Origin: Gamarada debralockiae
Taxonomy: Eukaryota; Ascomycota; Leotiomycetes; Helotiales; Hyphodiscaceae
Length of the DNA: 64,000 bases
Reading direction: 5' to 3'
Assembly: GCA_002803225.1 (NCBI GenBank)
Contig: NXFV01001545.1
Location: forward strand, 25,042-89,041
In this document: piece by piece, positions 39,473-51,549 of the stretch
Position numbering within the stretch: position 1 is the first letter of the stretch
How the letters are laid out: every line of letters begins with the position of its first letter
Notes under the pieces: model-generated
Told to the model about the DNA's origin: nothing
What the model saw: only the letters and a program-made list of their open reading frames with translations
The model's database searches: none
Position numbers and translations under genes: made by a program

Positions 39473-40521
39473 TTTGTTCAAGTTGTGAAAGTTGAGAGGA
39501 AATATCAGAAGCCGTTTCAGATCGATTAAAGTGAATAGATTCCAGAGAGTACTGACCGAGGGTGTTTTGGCGAGGTTTCTTTGTAAGATGCCTAGTGGCA
39601 AGATTTGTACTCTTCAAGGTGAAGAGATGCAAAATGTTGGTCTGTGGTAAAAGAAAAGTTTTCGAGGAGTTGCGAGGAGTAAATCTTTGATTTGTTTTGA
39701 AAAATTGACCGCGATAGCAGTTTTAATTTGAAATTGGCGAGAATAAGCGAGGCAGAAAGGGGTGAATTTACTTCATCGACATCTCGCTTTCTGGAATCAT
39801 GCAATATTCGAATAAGCGACTCATTCAATAAATTTCCTGTTAATTACCACGTCATTATCCCACCATATCCGACATGCTCATTGGATCCCAGCCCCCTTTC
39901 TCGCTCACTTCTGATGCACCTTGATTGAGTTGATCAACCAATAAGCATCCTTGAACACGTCAGAATTTTGGGTCCGACAAATCCAACAATGTTCAATTAG
40001 CAACGTAAAGTCCTCAGTCGCGTATTCATCATACGTTCGCAGGTGTCAGCCTTGGCTTTGCAAGTTTCGTCGCCGTTCCCAATCGCCCTCCAGCGTTATT
40101 ACCACAAGATGTGACGTTGAATATCATGTATAGCTTCTGAAAGTATGCAGCAATCAAGATTGCAGTTCCCACTGAAGAGTGCGGATTGCTTTCGCCATGT
40201 CAAAGGATCAGGACTATTGCCGAACAGTCCATTCTCTCGACATGGGATCTCGTCGCGTGGCCGAAAGAACACCTTGATGAACTGCGCAATGGGAGATCAT
40301 TCTGTCCCTGGAAAGTCTCGGAGGACACAGTATTCGGACGGGCTATCTTTGCTACTTTGATGTTCTTGGATTCTTTCGATCCTGGATCACAAGTCTTTCA
40401 CCGAGTAGCTCAGGCACACCAAGGTACGCTTTTCATCAGGAAAATCAATTTACTGCTTGCATTTCATGATAAACTCATTGCTCAATTTCTTGAACCTTGC
40501 AAACTGCTCATTCCATATTTC
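39473..40521. other. Intergenic interval
   Basis: Nothing beyond short ORFs. It lies upstream of the unknown basic protein gene and downstream of the alcohol dehydrogenase, both on the minus strand. Confidence 0.5.
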
Positions 40522-41709
40522 CTACTGGTCCATAACCAAGACACATCTGAATCTCACTTTCCCGCTCATCATATGCTCAAATGCCTTCTGAGCGTCTTTC
40601 AGTGGGAATGGTTCAACCAAGCATTTGATATCATGAAGCTTCGTGAAAGCTATGGCCTCTTCACTGTCAAGGGCATGGCCAGAAGGATATCCAGCCACCG
40701 AAGTAGCTTTCTGGATCAAGTCGTAAGTGCTGACCTCGATCATACCGCACGGGGACAAAACCAGTAAATGACCGCCAGCCTGGAGACCGCCTGTCAGAGG
40801 CCCAATCGCCTTAGGATTCGGAGCTGTTGCGACGATGAGAGCTGCTCCGCCCAGTTTCTGGAGCTGCTGATTCACATCGCCTTTCGAAGTGTCGATGTAG
40901 TGATGGGCGCCAAGCTGAGAGGCAAAATCGCGCTTGGAATCTCCGCTGCTCATGGCTACAACTGTATACCCGAGCTTGTTCGCGTCTAGGGCAAGTTCCG
41001 TAAGTCAGATCATATGAAGTTAGTCCAGGGGTGGTGTCTTACACTGAACAGCCAGATGGCCAAGTCCACCGAGACCTTGGACAGCAACTAGCTCGCCAAG
41101 GGTAATGTTCTGCTTGCGAATGGAATTGAAGACCGTGATTCCAGCGCAGAGAATAGGTGCGTATTCAACAGGGTTGACGTCATTCGGGACGCGAACGACA
41201 GCCTCTGTTCGGAGGAGTACGTATTCCGCGTACCCTCCATCACGAGTGACTCCGTTGACAGCCTCATTCTCACACATCTGGAACAATCCACGTTGGCAGC
41301 TCTTACACGTGTGATCATGACCTAAATCACCAGTGTCAGCGAGTAGCAAATTGTCAAGTGAACCCAATCATTGGTTACCTCCGTGCCATGGACCACCAAC
41401 TCTGTCCCCAATCTTCCACTTATGTTCGCCGTCACCGATGGCAACGACATTGCCAATGATCTCGTGACCTGGGGCAATGGGAAAGGAGTTCCCAAGCATT
41501 CCATCCTGAACCATTGAATCGGAGTGGCAGACACCTGGAAGCTGTTAGCGCATTATTAGGAGCGACTCTATACATATCTTACCAACCGCGAGGACTTTGA
41601 CCAAGACCTCACCAGGTTTGGGCATCTTGAGCTCCACGTCAACGATAGTGAGCGGATCGTTGGCTTTCTGGAAAACGGCGGCTTTGTAAGTCTTTGGCAA
41701 GGCTTCCAT
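40522..41709 (-). CDS. Zinc-dependent alcohol dehydrogenase (MDR superfamily)
   Basis: complement(join(40522..40985,41043..41321,41379..41534,41583..41709)) gives 341 aa, the normal ADH length. The start is MEALPKTYKAAVF. Catalytic-zinc ligands lie in GVCHSD and PGHEIIG. The structural-zinc loop is HDHTCKSCQRGLFQMCENE, with three of the usual four cysteines plus nearby histidines. The nucleotide-binding turn is GLGGLGHLAVQ. The enzyme would interconvert alcohols and aldehydes with NAD(P)H in the cytosol; substrate preference cannot be read. Three introns of 48-57 bp keep phase and restore motifs such as AVGVCHSDS and QYANKLGYTVV. The next gene, an epoxide-hydrolase-like enzyme, is divergent. 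Confidence 0.94.
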
Positions 41710-42865
41710 CTTGAATTGATTTTGATTATTCTTTGGGTGCAAAGGCAAACTTGAAAAAGAAGTCCAATAGGATGAAAGTCTTGGAAAGCTTCAAAGGTGA
41801 CCTTGAAGAACTGTATCTATATCTTCCCAATACCAAGCTACGGTCTTGGAATGAAACCTTGGTAGGTGATGACAGACACCATGCATATGCAACCTGTAAC
41901 AAATATTGGCAGTTTTTGTTTCAATATTAAAAGACACACAGGAGATTGGTTGAGGATATGTTTGTGGCTTGTCCAAGAGCGCATGTGATAGATAGTATTG
42001 CTCGTCCTTTCACTGCAAAGCCCCTCAATCTCCACCTATTGGGGACTAATATCCGGGATTAAGTAGCAGTCTTGGTGTCACTGTGGGCTTTCCCTATCGT
42101 GTTGTGGCCGTTTTTGGAATTCCAAGTACTGATAAAGTCAAAGGCACTTGATAGGAAGGATAGTGCAGAGGTACCCCGCTTCTTGAAAAGCGACCTCGCA
42201 TATGTTTCCATCCAGTAACAACGTATATCGCGACGCCCAAGCAGAACACGCAAGCCATGGATGCCTTACCGTTGCTCAAGCTTCGAAAGATACGATGGGG
42301 AGTGAACCGTAAGATTTCGGCAGAATTTCCTCCCGGTTCATTCGCCTCACTGCACTCCTCGGAACCCCTGGCGGGCGTATTTTTAAACGAGGCTGAAGAC
42401 ATGAAACCGATCATTGTGAACATATATCACTAAGAAATGACTTAATGCTGGATCAGGTGAAAAGAGCCTGATCATTGACCCAGTAGGACTCGAGGCTTAA
42501 AGACACGAGATGCGTTGAGAGCTTCAACTGGATGCACTGATTCGCAGTCTCATTCCCCGCTTTCGGCTAAATCTCATTGGGATCCTGACAACCTATAAGG
42601 AAGGCTTCAGTGCCCAGCCAAGCCTACCTCGGTATAAATCCCCTCACTACTACCATATGAAGCACGTATTCCGAGGGAAGAGCCTTTGAGTTGATAGCTT
42701 CTCAAAATCAGCGCATCCACTTTGCGAAACAATAGGTGATACATTTTGACTTCGTCCCCTGAATCTGCTTTCAAAGCTGGAGCGAAATAACCAACCGTCA
42801 AGCACTTTCAAGATTCACTAAGTCAGTTCTTCTCTTAATTTGTGATATCTTTAACGCTATCGACT
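41710..42865. other. Divergent intergenic region, one weak ORF
   Basis: The minus-strand ORF at 42094-42423 (109 aa) has one hydrophobic segment (ASMACVFCLGVAIYVVTGW) and no other features. It is too weak to call. The rest holds the promoters of the ADH and hydrolase genes. Confidence 0.45.
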
Positions 42866-44035
42866 ATGTCTTTCCCAATGCCTAACAAAACGTTCACACT
42901 CCCATCCGGTACAACTTATGCCTATATCCACCATCCACCCTCCTCACCATCCAAGCAGACCCTACTCTTTCTCCATGGATTTCCCAGCACTTCCTACGAG
43001 TGGCGCAATCAAATACCCTATTTCACGGCCCGAGGCTACGGGATAGTTGCGCCAGACCTTCTGGGCTATGGAGGGTCCTCCAAGCCCACTTCACCTTCCT
43101 CGTACATTGGAGCAATTATGGCGGCCGATATCATTGCGATCTTGGATCACGAAGATATCAAGACCCCTATCGTTGGAATAGGTCATGATTGGGGAACGTT
43201 CCCTCTTTCTCGGCTGGCGACCTATTACCCTGAAAGATTCCAGAAGTATGCCTTTGTCAGCGTGCCGTACCGCCCACCTGGAGTAATGATAGATGTCCAT
43301 GCTATTAACAAGGCGACCGAGAAGGAGTTAGGCTATCCGATGCTTGAATATTGGTTGTTCTTCACTGAGGAAGACACGGACAAGCTTCTTGGAGATCATG
43401 TGAGTTGCAGTCTCTTTCCATGGAATGTCACGCTCTCGGCTCCTGGGTTGGGGACTTGAAATCCGGGTGGGAAGAGAACGAACGGCGTAATATTTCGTGA
43501 GGTTTCAGGAACTTGTCCACAAACTCGATCAGAAAAATAACACTAATCATGCGAACAGTGGGAGTCTTTCTTCGATGTGGTATACTCATGCGACGCAGAG
43601 ACTTGGAAAACTTCCTTGGCCTTCCCGGGGGCAATGAAGAAATTCATCTCTTCTGACCAGAAGATGGAATTAGCACCTTTCGTCACCCCAGAAGACAAGG
43701 CTCACCACCATGCTAGCTTCGGGGACAACTATTCTCCATCCCTCACCTGGTATCGTAGAGGAATTGCCAATCTTGGAGTGGCTGAAGAAAAGGCGCTTCT
43801 TGAAAAAGGCGAGATCAAAGCAAAGCTAGAGCAGGATACGTTGTTTGTTGCGGGCTTGAAAGATCCAATAAGCCTACCCCAGAAAGGAAAAGCGGTCATG
43901 GCGATGGCCGTAGAAGAGGGTAGATTGAAGGTTGTGGATGTGGAGGCCGGGCATTGGATTATGTTGGAGAAACCTGACGAATTGAATAAAGCACTGGAGG
44001 AATTTATTATAACTGAAGGCGAAAAGACAAAATAG
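42866..44035 (+). CDS. Alpha/beta hydrolase, epoxide-hydrolase-like
   Basis: join(42866..43399,43559..44035) gives 336 aa. The start MSFPMPNKTFTLPSG fits the family better than the ATG 24 bp upstream. The HGFP oxyanion motif is at residues 37-40. The nucleophile motif is GHDWG with D108 in place of serine, which marks the epoxide-hydrolase/dehalogenase branch. The catalytic histidine is probably H310 in AGHWIML. The intron is 159 bp, unusually long for this window. Soluble enzymes of this branch open epoxides to diols; the physiological substrate is unknown. The two expected cap-domain tyrosines cannot be assigned with confidence. Confidence 0.88.
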
Positions 44036-45472
44036 GTCCCAGGACGGAGCTCTTCGGTTCATATCACTAGATAGTCTGGAATGGCTATGATTATCCTTTC
44101 TTTGCAGGGCTGCAGAGGTGACGCAGCACCGACGGTTGAAGATACCAAGTTGCCTTTTCGAGTTCAAATCCGTTGAAGTATTGTGATTTATAACACCTCG
44201 GAGAGATCATGCATCTAGTTTCCGAAGATCGAAAAGAATATTGTCGGAAGCGAGTTGAGTCTCATTGTGCCTTACTTTATTAGGTGCCCAAGAGGGTTCT
44301 CACTTGCCAGGAATCCGCCTCTCGCCCCTTCAACCAAGGACCAGCGAATTGAATCTAAACCATGCACCCATAATCTCTGGGCATAACCTCAACACTCTAG
44401 CCTAAAAGCCCAAGACAACTATGGTATTTAAATTTTTTCAGAGAAATTCAAAGTATTTGGTGTGTTTCAGATGGGTTCTCATATTAGACGGCACATAAAA
44501 AATTTTGCTCGCGACTCTTAAAGCGGTGACTCTTGGGACGTTCGGGGATATCCCCTTCAACTATGAGTGGGAGGGACTGGCAACATGGCGGCTGGGTGGA
44601 CTGGCTAATCAATAGACAGTGCCAACCAGGAAAAGCATAAGAAACTTCGTCAAAGCAAAGAGGGCTGGGCAGTGGGCCTAGTTTCGGGGAAGTGAAAAGA
44701 TGCACGAAACGAAGATGAAGCCCGAAGAGGATCGGCTTCGGGCCGGGTTATAAATAATAGGGTTGCATGTTGGCGCAGCTTACATGTAGTAGTTGGTTTT
44801 CGTTATCACGCGATGCGCGTCAAACAAAATTTAATTTGCTCTACACGCTACACGAACGCCATCTCACACTCGGCCCTCAATTTGAATTTGGAAGTGCGAA
44901 ACTTTGGACGTGCATCCATACCAGTAATGATTGGACACTGTTCTGACTCTATTTATTCACATTTGGCGTTATCCCCGAGAGACTACGGTTGAGATTGGAC
45001 GAAATGTCATCCCATCGCGGCCCAAAAGAAGTTGGTGCTGCAAATTGACCCGGAGGCCAGTCCATGTACTATTTCAGGCGCGACCGCCACAGCTGTTCTC
45101 TTGGATTTGGCTTTGAAAGCTTGGCATCAACATCTCCAAAAGTGAACGGCGGGGTGAGATGTTGGTGCTGAGGTTGGTGATGCCAGTGTGTTAGCCAACA
45201 AGAGCTGGGACATTGTTTGATGACTCCATTTTTTGGGGAACTCATTCATACCGATTTGCGTCCGCGAAGATGCCACCCATTTCCCAGCCCCTGTCGCTGA
45301 GATTGATTTGAGTCCCTTGTCTGCTCAGCACAAAGCTCATTTGTGCTTGCTCACCCGCACTTTCTATTTTGACTTCGGTTTTCTTGCTTTCAAACTGTCA
45401 CTATCGCGTCTCATTTTGTTTGCGCCATGAGTTTTATTCGTCGTGGAGTTCTTTCAACAAGTTTTACTTCAC
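44036..45472. other. Gene-free interval
   Basis: No supported coding frame. Short ORFs only, and no transposon ends. Confidence 0.5.
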
Positions 45473-47080
45473 CATGTTCGAACGACTCAGACAAGACCTC
45501 GAAGCTCAGAGCACGCCTGGCTTACGCGATGATGGGCGCCTGAGAAGTCGCGTTCCTCGTTACCAGAAAGATCTAAAGGCTCTGGAAAGAAAGAAGGAGG
45601 TCGAATTATTGGAAGGATTTTTCTGGTATCAGGATTTTGGGCCACCAAGCTCCACCACTAGCTTTGGTTTTGCAGAAGATACTACTTTTGGACAATCCTT
45701 GGTCAATCTTGGAATGACTTTAAGTGACGCACGCAAGTCTTCCATGGCATCTTTGCAGCTTTGGTGAGCATTAATATCCTTGGAAATTTATATCTTTGCT
45801 AAATGGGGGACAATTTAGTATCCTGAGCACTAGTCCGGTGTCGGCAGACCTCTACTCTTGGCGTAGAAGATTACTTGCTACAAATCTCAGACGTCTCAAA
45901 GCTATTGTATCTTTCCCGAGATATGCCGCTGCCATCGAAATCGTGGAGGCGTGGGGTTCAATGTCTGAGTGCACATATAGGTGTATCGAGCGACCAGAAC
46001 AGCTATGCGGAGTTGATCAACTTTCATTCCCGAATTCAGAAAGCAGTTTCTTTGTCACACTGACTCCGACCGCAAATGCAAAAGGTTCAAGGTGGCCGAG
46101 ATTACGAACCACTGTGACAAGCGACCACTGCCAAGGAACGATGACAAATATGGCCGCAAGATGCCCAAGGGAGTCCACTTGTTTCGGCCCCCAAATTCAT
46201 GATAGATCTTCCTTCTAAAGGCAAGTGCGGACTGTGCTCTTCTCACAAATCGATCTAACCTCGCAAAAGCTGTCGAAACAGACCGTACTCTAGTCGACGA
46301 GGCCCTCACTTCCCAGTGATCACGCATTTTCCTCCGCGACACAGCGTCATTTACTTCACTTGGCAACGTGGTGCCCCGATGTACCATGGTGGCTTCGACA
46401 CTTTTCTATGGGAGCGATACAGCAAACTACCGTCAAGCGACTATGTGGAAGTCTTCTATCAAGATGATCGTGCTCAAACCAACCTCGAAGGGTTCTCATG
46501 ACTGTCAGCACAACACCTGCGTGGAGTAAGTAATTTCCAGCAATATAGTTCCGATCTTGGCAGGTAGCCTGAGGCCTACTCTCGAAGTCCTCTTTATGTG
46601 GATGTCTTTAGAGTTATCCCCAGACATCACCTCTTACAATGCTTTCTCGTCTCACTTTGAGCACATGCTAACTCCGAAACCCTCACAGTGCGTATATCTC
46701 CCCTGTTGACAAGTATGAAGCATTTACTTGGTGGTTCTGAGGATGTCTCTGCTTTCATGCAAAAGCTGACATCGGATCAGCAAAATGACTGCTATACATT
46801 GCTTCCATTGTTCCTAGTGTTTGAACAGATCATTGGAGATACAACAGCATTCATACAGCAAGCATCAGACGAGGTCATGAAAATAGTATGTACCTCTTGT
46901 CCCCTCATTCAATGAACGATTTGTCTTCCCCCGAAAGTCTTTAGGCTTTTCGAAGCTCGAGTAATGCTGACCGATCCTCAGTCATTTGCGGGGTGAAGCA
47001 ATCCGTCAGTTGAGAAAATTCAATACCTCTGCCATTTGAACGACTGCGTCAAAGGCGCAGCATTTGGCTTGGAGTATGTA

Positions 47081-48370
47081 CAATCACGTGCCGGAAGTGA
47101 AGATACGCAAGCGAGAAGACCCCTGTTCACTTCGAAGGCATATAACTCAACCAAATCACACTCAAATCAAGTGAAAATTGTATCAATTTGAAGCTCTATT
47201 AGTACTTGGTTGATCCCCCTTTGTTGTCCAACATCTCCTTAATTCTTCGTAGTATACTTTCCATTAGCGCATCGAGTGTATCTTCCCTAATTTTAGCCTA
47301 TTCTTGACGTAGAGCTGCCTTTATTTCCTTAATACTTCTGATCCTATGCCGTTGCCAAGAGATTCTATCCTTCAAAATCTTCTAAAGATTCTTAATTGGG
47401 GATAGATCGGGCGATTATAGGGGCTAAGAAAGACATATAACCTTATGCCAAAGCTTATAAGTAATATTTGGCCCTATCCTCTTGTATTACTATATCCTTC
47501 TTATATTTCCTTCATATCTTTTTGTAGAAGGGTATAAAATATAGTTTTAAGACCTTGTCGAGATATTATTATTAGTTCATTCGGGCCTCTTTTGGCAAGA
47601 TAACTAAAGGGCCTAAAGTAAGGTCTATAAAGTATCCCTAGACTCCTATACTCGTTCTCCTACTCTTAAAAGATAGCTTCAAGTTCTTATCTAAGTATGC
47701 TTTGCCCTTTCCTACTGTAACCTAACAATTTCGGCTGTTATAGCCTATCTCGAAGGTTGACTCATTAGACTAGATAACCCTACGCCAATTCCGACGTTTT
47801 TTAATATATCTAAATATCACGCGTCTTCGTTTATACTTCTTCGAAAGGTAGGGCTTATAGTGTATACGTCGGCGGGCTTTACTATGCTTCTTTAGGACGC
47901 GTCGGACTAGGTTTCGCGATAGCTTCTTTCTTGATTTGGAAGGAGTTTTAAGGACTATAAGAGGGGCGTAAGTATCGTTAGTAGTAGTTCGGAGAAGGTA
48001 TCTTTTGCCTTTAGGAGTTAACTTCGGAGGGGCCCTAGTGCGTTTAGCGTTTAAAAATCGGTCTTTGCTAGTTCGATTCTTAATTCGTTATGTAATCCCC
48101 GCGATAGTTTGTTTTGTGAGGTCTACTAGCCGGCTAATCTTACTATAGGTCTTCCCAACCTTATACTAGGCCTATACTTCCTTTCGCTTCTCTGTAGTAG
48201 TTTCCCGGCGTACAGTGACTAGTTCAGAAGGCATATTTGTAGGTAAAGTTGAAAAGGGGGTATAAAGAGACGCGTGAGAGGTTAAAATAAGAAGGGGGTC
48301 AAGGGTCCTTCTAAATCGGGAAAGCATAATTTCGCATAAAAATCGTATCTTCACTTCCGGCACGTGATTG
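47081..48370. mobile_element. Tc1/mariner-type DNA transposon, RIP-mutated
   Basis: A 1290-bp element is bounded by CAATCACGTGCCGGAAGTGA at the left end and its exact reverse complement at the right end. The perfect match runs 27 bp inside each end. TA dinucleotides flank both ends (47079-47080 and 48371-48372), the standard Tc1/mariner target duplication. Deleting the element plus one TA joins the host frame without a shift. Confidence 0.93.
47167..48234 (-). pseudogene. Tc1/mariner transposase destroyed by CpA-to-TpA mutation
   Basis: One reading frame of 356 codons runs from ATG at 48234 to TGA at 47167 without a frameshift but with about 19 internal TAG/TAA/TGA codons. Recognisable words remain: VRRVLKKHSKARRRIHYKP, the first catalytic block as RRVI-stop-SNES where V-I-W-S-D-E is expected, and IVIQEDRAKYYL where IQEDGAPxH is usual. 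The changes are TGG or CAG/CAA to stop and GAT to AAT, all C-to-T or G-to-A. This pattern with an intact frame is what repeat-induced point mutation produces. The element cannot encode its own transposase. Confidence 0.9.
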
Positions 48371-48736
48371 TACATTCTGTCATAAGAGAGCTGTTGTCCA
48401 TCATTCCCAGCAGGACCGGCGATGCTTCAGCAGCCGAGCTCGAATTTTTGGAAGAGAAAGAAAGGATCTCGCATATCTAATCAAGTGCGTGGCGGACTTG
48501 ACCACAAGGGTGGATGATCAATGCACGCTGATAATTCTCTTTCTAATGCTTTCTATTCCAACAGCGCACTAACTGCTTGTAGATCAAGGGCCATCGCGAA
48601 CTGGCTCAAACACGACAGATGTCTACATTGACATACGCAGTGACGATTTATGTGCCTCTATCATTCGCTACAGTAAGGATGCCGTCTGGAGCTTCGCCAA
48701 AATTCTTCCTAATGCGTTGACTAGGGGCTGCTGGGC

Positions 48737-49595
48737 ATGCAAGTTACTGACCCAACACCTTTTTCCACCACCGGCCGCCAGGTTCCTCAAGCTCTGCATC
48801 AGCTTCAACATCGAGCGACGCTGCAGCAAGTACTACTAGCCTCGCAGCCCGACAAGTCACGTCATCTACCTCTCCCTCGGCAGCTCCATCGCCCACCGCC
48901 GCTATACTGGCATTGCTCGCAAGTCAGTTGGCGCAAGAGTCAGCCATTGCCAACAGCACTGCCATCACTTCCACAAACCCAAATTCATACGTCTAGGGTT
49001 TCCTCGGCGTTGCTGGTGTCTTGTTCATCGGAAGCCTTCTGCTGCCACTCGTGGGTCCCAACCTGCTCCGCATCGTGGTTCAAAGATCATACACAATTCG
49101 GAATTACTACGTGTTTTGGCCCTTCGTCTTCACATTCTACTATGTTAGCGTGTACTAGATGATCCCCGTATCATGCAGGCTGCCCTGGGATGCCATGGAG
49201 ACGGTTGCACGAAGGAAGAGAATGACTATGACAACGGAAAACCGGACTACTTCTACATCTACGACTTCAACACCTCGGGCGACAATGCCATTAGCACAGT
49301 CACATACGTGCTGAGAGCCGTAGCCATGGGGGCGATTGGAATTACCCAGCTCGCCTTGGCTGTGATGTACCGCAAAGGAGCACTCGTCACGTTTACATGG
49401 ATAGGTTTCGCAGTCGTTGTTGTCATCGTGTATGTCATTGAATACTACGAGTCTGTGGAGGGGAGTTGGCCATATCCCATTAGTACGGGACTTTCTTTTC
49501 TGCTATCCTTCTTTTGGTGTATCTCCTCGTGGTGTAGACGACGCCTCAATTATGGGATCTGTGGAACCGGCATTCCAAGACGGGGAGGAAATTAA
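48737..49595 (+). pseudogene. Degraded multi-pass membrane protein gene
   Basis: One frame gives a Ser/Ala/Thr-rich stretch (ASTSSDAAASTTSLAARQ, then TAAILALLASQLAQES). After an in-frame TAG it continues with GFLGVAGVLFIGSLLLPLVG and YYVFWPFVFTFYYV. A second frame continues with LGCHGDGCTKEENDYDNGKP and three hydrophobic spans (TYVLRAVAMGAIGITQLALA, FTWIGFAVVVVIVYVIEYYE and LSFLLSFFWCIS). The only GT...AG pair that could join the two is about 35 bp, too short for an intron. I do not recognise the family. It may be an independent relic or follow from the broken gene upstream. Confidence 0.45.
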
Positions 49596-50528
49596 AAACC
49601 ATCTATGGTTGAGCTGTGCGTATTTTCTGTTCCCTGTGTCCTTTATTAGTTTCTATTCTAGTGTTACACTTGCAACCACACGCGTGTGGAGGCGAGAGTG
49701 GCGTATGTCAGAAACAGAGGTGTTGGCAGCGGTAGTTCAGTGTGTTCACTAATGTCTGTATTGATGTGATTAATGATGCTGTCAGGAGAGGTTTTCCATC
49801 TATAAGCATTTCCTGACAGATCATTTCAAGTCACGTTACCTCACACCACATGATTTGTGCGCCCCCCCAACAAAATATGGTAGCTATCTTACAGTATTGC
49901 CATTCCCATCTTTGCTTCTTACGCGCGTATGAATGATTAAAGGGAGAGTCCACTGTTGATTGATTTAGGATCGTGTTACGTTATCAGTCATCATGCGGAC
50001 TCTAGCAATAAATAATTATGCATAATTAAATGTTACCTAATTAAGGGGCATATGGAAACTTAATATTCCGACTCCACAGTGGGTTCGAAGCCTTGTGTCA
50101 AGCGCTTTTACAGAAGATTTTTATGTATAATTAAATGCGCCTAATTAAGGGGCATATGGAAAGTTTATATTCCGAGCCTGCTCATTGCCTCACAATCGCA
50201 AGTTGATTTAGTGATCGCAGTGAAATCTGAATAGGGAAAGCCTTTCCCTCAAATTTCGTTTCAAAATCTTCAGACCAGCACATGTTCTTACCAATGGCGG
50301 TGGCTTCATTTCCGGAGATGTGCATTATTTCCTGCTGCCACTTGAATCGCGTATCCCAGTACCGCAGGTATAAGTAGAGCAGCTGGCCTGCCTGTCTTCG
50401 CTGTTGATATCACCTCGAGTTCTTGCTGCCACTACTTTGACCCTTCTTCGAGAATCGAGACCCCCGGGTTTCCCTCAACACTCGAAAGTCCCAAGACCAT
50501 CCAAATTCCAACCCCAAATCATCACACA
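49596..50528. other. Intergenic region with a dispersed direct repeat
   Basis: The 5' flank of the FMN reductase gene. It contains two copies of a 53-54-bp repeat listed separately and no coding frame. Confidence 0.5.
50018..50175. repeat. Two direct copies of a 53-54-bp sequence
   Basis: The copy at 50018-50071 (atgcataattaaatgttacc...ggaaacttaatattccga) recurs at 50123-50175 with about six differences. Both contain the identical core ctaattaaggggcatatgga. The copies are spaced 105 bp start to start, 350-500 bp upstream of the FMN reductase start. Confidence 0.85.
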
Positions 50529-51170
50529 ATGGCGACCACAAATCCAAAGAAAGTGGCTCTCATCATCGCCAGCACTCGAGCCATCCGCGCCGGCCCTGAA
50601 GTCGTGGGCTTTGTGCACAAGATTTTCCTCAACTCTCCCGCTACCCCCAAGCCAAAGATCTCGATCCTCGACATTGCGACTTTCAATCTTCCGGTCTTCA
50701 ACGAGCGCATCATGCCTGCCATGGTCCCCGCCTACGGCCAATTCGAACACGAGCATTCCAGGAAGTGGTCTGCAGCCATGGCATCTTTCGACGGCTACGT
50801 CTTCGTTTCACCTGAGTACAATTTTGGCACGCCCGGCGGCGTCAAGAATGCAATCGACTATTTGTACAACGAGTGGATTGGCAAGCCCGTGTTGATTGTC
50901 ACTTATGGGATCAAAGGAGGGAGTGTGAGCAGTGGCAGTTTGAAACAAACGTTGAATGGAATGAAACTGAGGGTGGTGGAGACGCGACCAATGTTGGCGT
51001 ATGCCGGCCCGGGCATGGAGGAGGTGATGACAGCTGCTGGGACTGGGAATATTGGGCCAAAGTCCTTAGAGCTGTGGGAAGAGGAGGGGAAGGGTCCTTT
51101 GTTGAAGGGATTTGGAGAGCTTATTGAATTGATGGAGGTTCCTCCGTCGGAGCCAGCGAAAAGCGAGTGA
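50529..51170 (+). CDS. NADPH-dependent FMN reductase family protein (flavodoxin-like fold)
   Basis: Single exon, 213 aa, starting MATTNPKKVALIIASTRA. The flavin-phosphate loop ASTR is near residue 15 and the family block SPEYNFGTPGGVKNAIDYL near residues 94-112. Together these identify the NADPH-dependent FMN reductase/quinone reductase-like family. Members reduce FMN or small quinones and azo compounds with NAD(P)H in the cytosol. Length is typical (180-210 aa) and the frame is clean. The start has A at -3 (caATGGCG preceded by acac), a good fungal context. Confidence 0.93.
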   Translation: MATTNPKKVALIIASTRAIRAGPEVVGFVHKIFLNSPATPKPKISILDIATFNLPVFNERIMPAMVPAYGQFEHEHSRKWSAAMASFDGYVFVSPEYNFGTPGGVKNAIDYLYNEWIGKPVLIVTYGIKGGSVSSGSLKQTLNGMKLRVVETRPMLAYAGPGMEEVMTAAGTGNIGPKSLELWEEEGKGPLLKGFGELIELMEVPPSEPAKSE

Positions 51171-51549
51171 AAGAAGACCCGTCATTTTGAATCAGTTAAC
51201 TGCTATCGATCTCTGGGTAGGTTTGAGAATTTCCATGGGAGCGTATAGAGAATATTAGCCTCTCGTTTTTCGGTGCCGTGTCCTGTGTCCGATTATATGA
51301 TGTTAGTTTTAAACTTCGCTCTTCTGCCCCTCAACAACTCCTATGTCTGCGTTCTGGATAGTGATTTGTTTGTTTCGGGGGTTGGCGGGAGTGAGCTGGC
51401 CTCTTGGGTGAGTTTCAGATGACTGCTACACTTCAGTCAACATCCAGCGCCATCTGTTGCGATCAAGCAGATCTGACTTATATCTGTCTAAAGCTCGCAT
51501 GCGTATTTTCAAATTCTTGAAATACCATTGAATCGCTATTTCAAAGGGC

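Larger units (their letters stand above)
45473..48720 (+). pseudogene. Broken CorA-like membrane transporter gene, interrupted by a Tc1/mariner element
   Basis: Exon-like segments run in order on the plus strand. MFERLRQDLEAQSTPGLRDD starts at 45473, and a GTGAGC...TTTAG intron lies near 45762-45818. Next come MYHGGFDTFLWERYSKL with YVEVFYQDDRAQTNLEGF, then LEVLFMWMSLELSPDITSYN, and then CYTLLPLFLVFEQIIGDT. NPSVEKIQYLCHLNDC ends at the transposon. Beyond it the frame resumes with ELEFLEEKE, then AYLIKCVADLTTRVDDQ (one frame change), and after an intron QTRQMSTLTYAVTIYVPLSF. The helical body and the final membrane segment after a TRQMSTLT-like run resemble fungal CorA-like Mg2+ transporter proteins; that assignment is inference. 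Frameshifts plus the insertion make it a pseudogene. Confidence 0.55.

Noticed and set aside
44101..44190. Possible tRNA-like B box (gttcaaatccg)
   Set aside because: No matching A box or acceptor stem could be formed around it.
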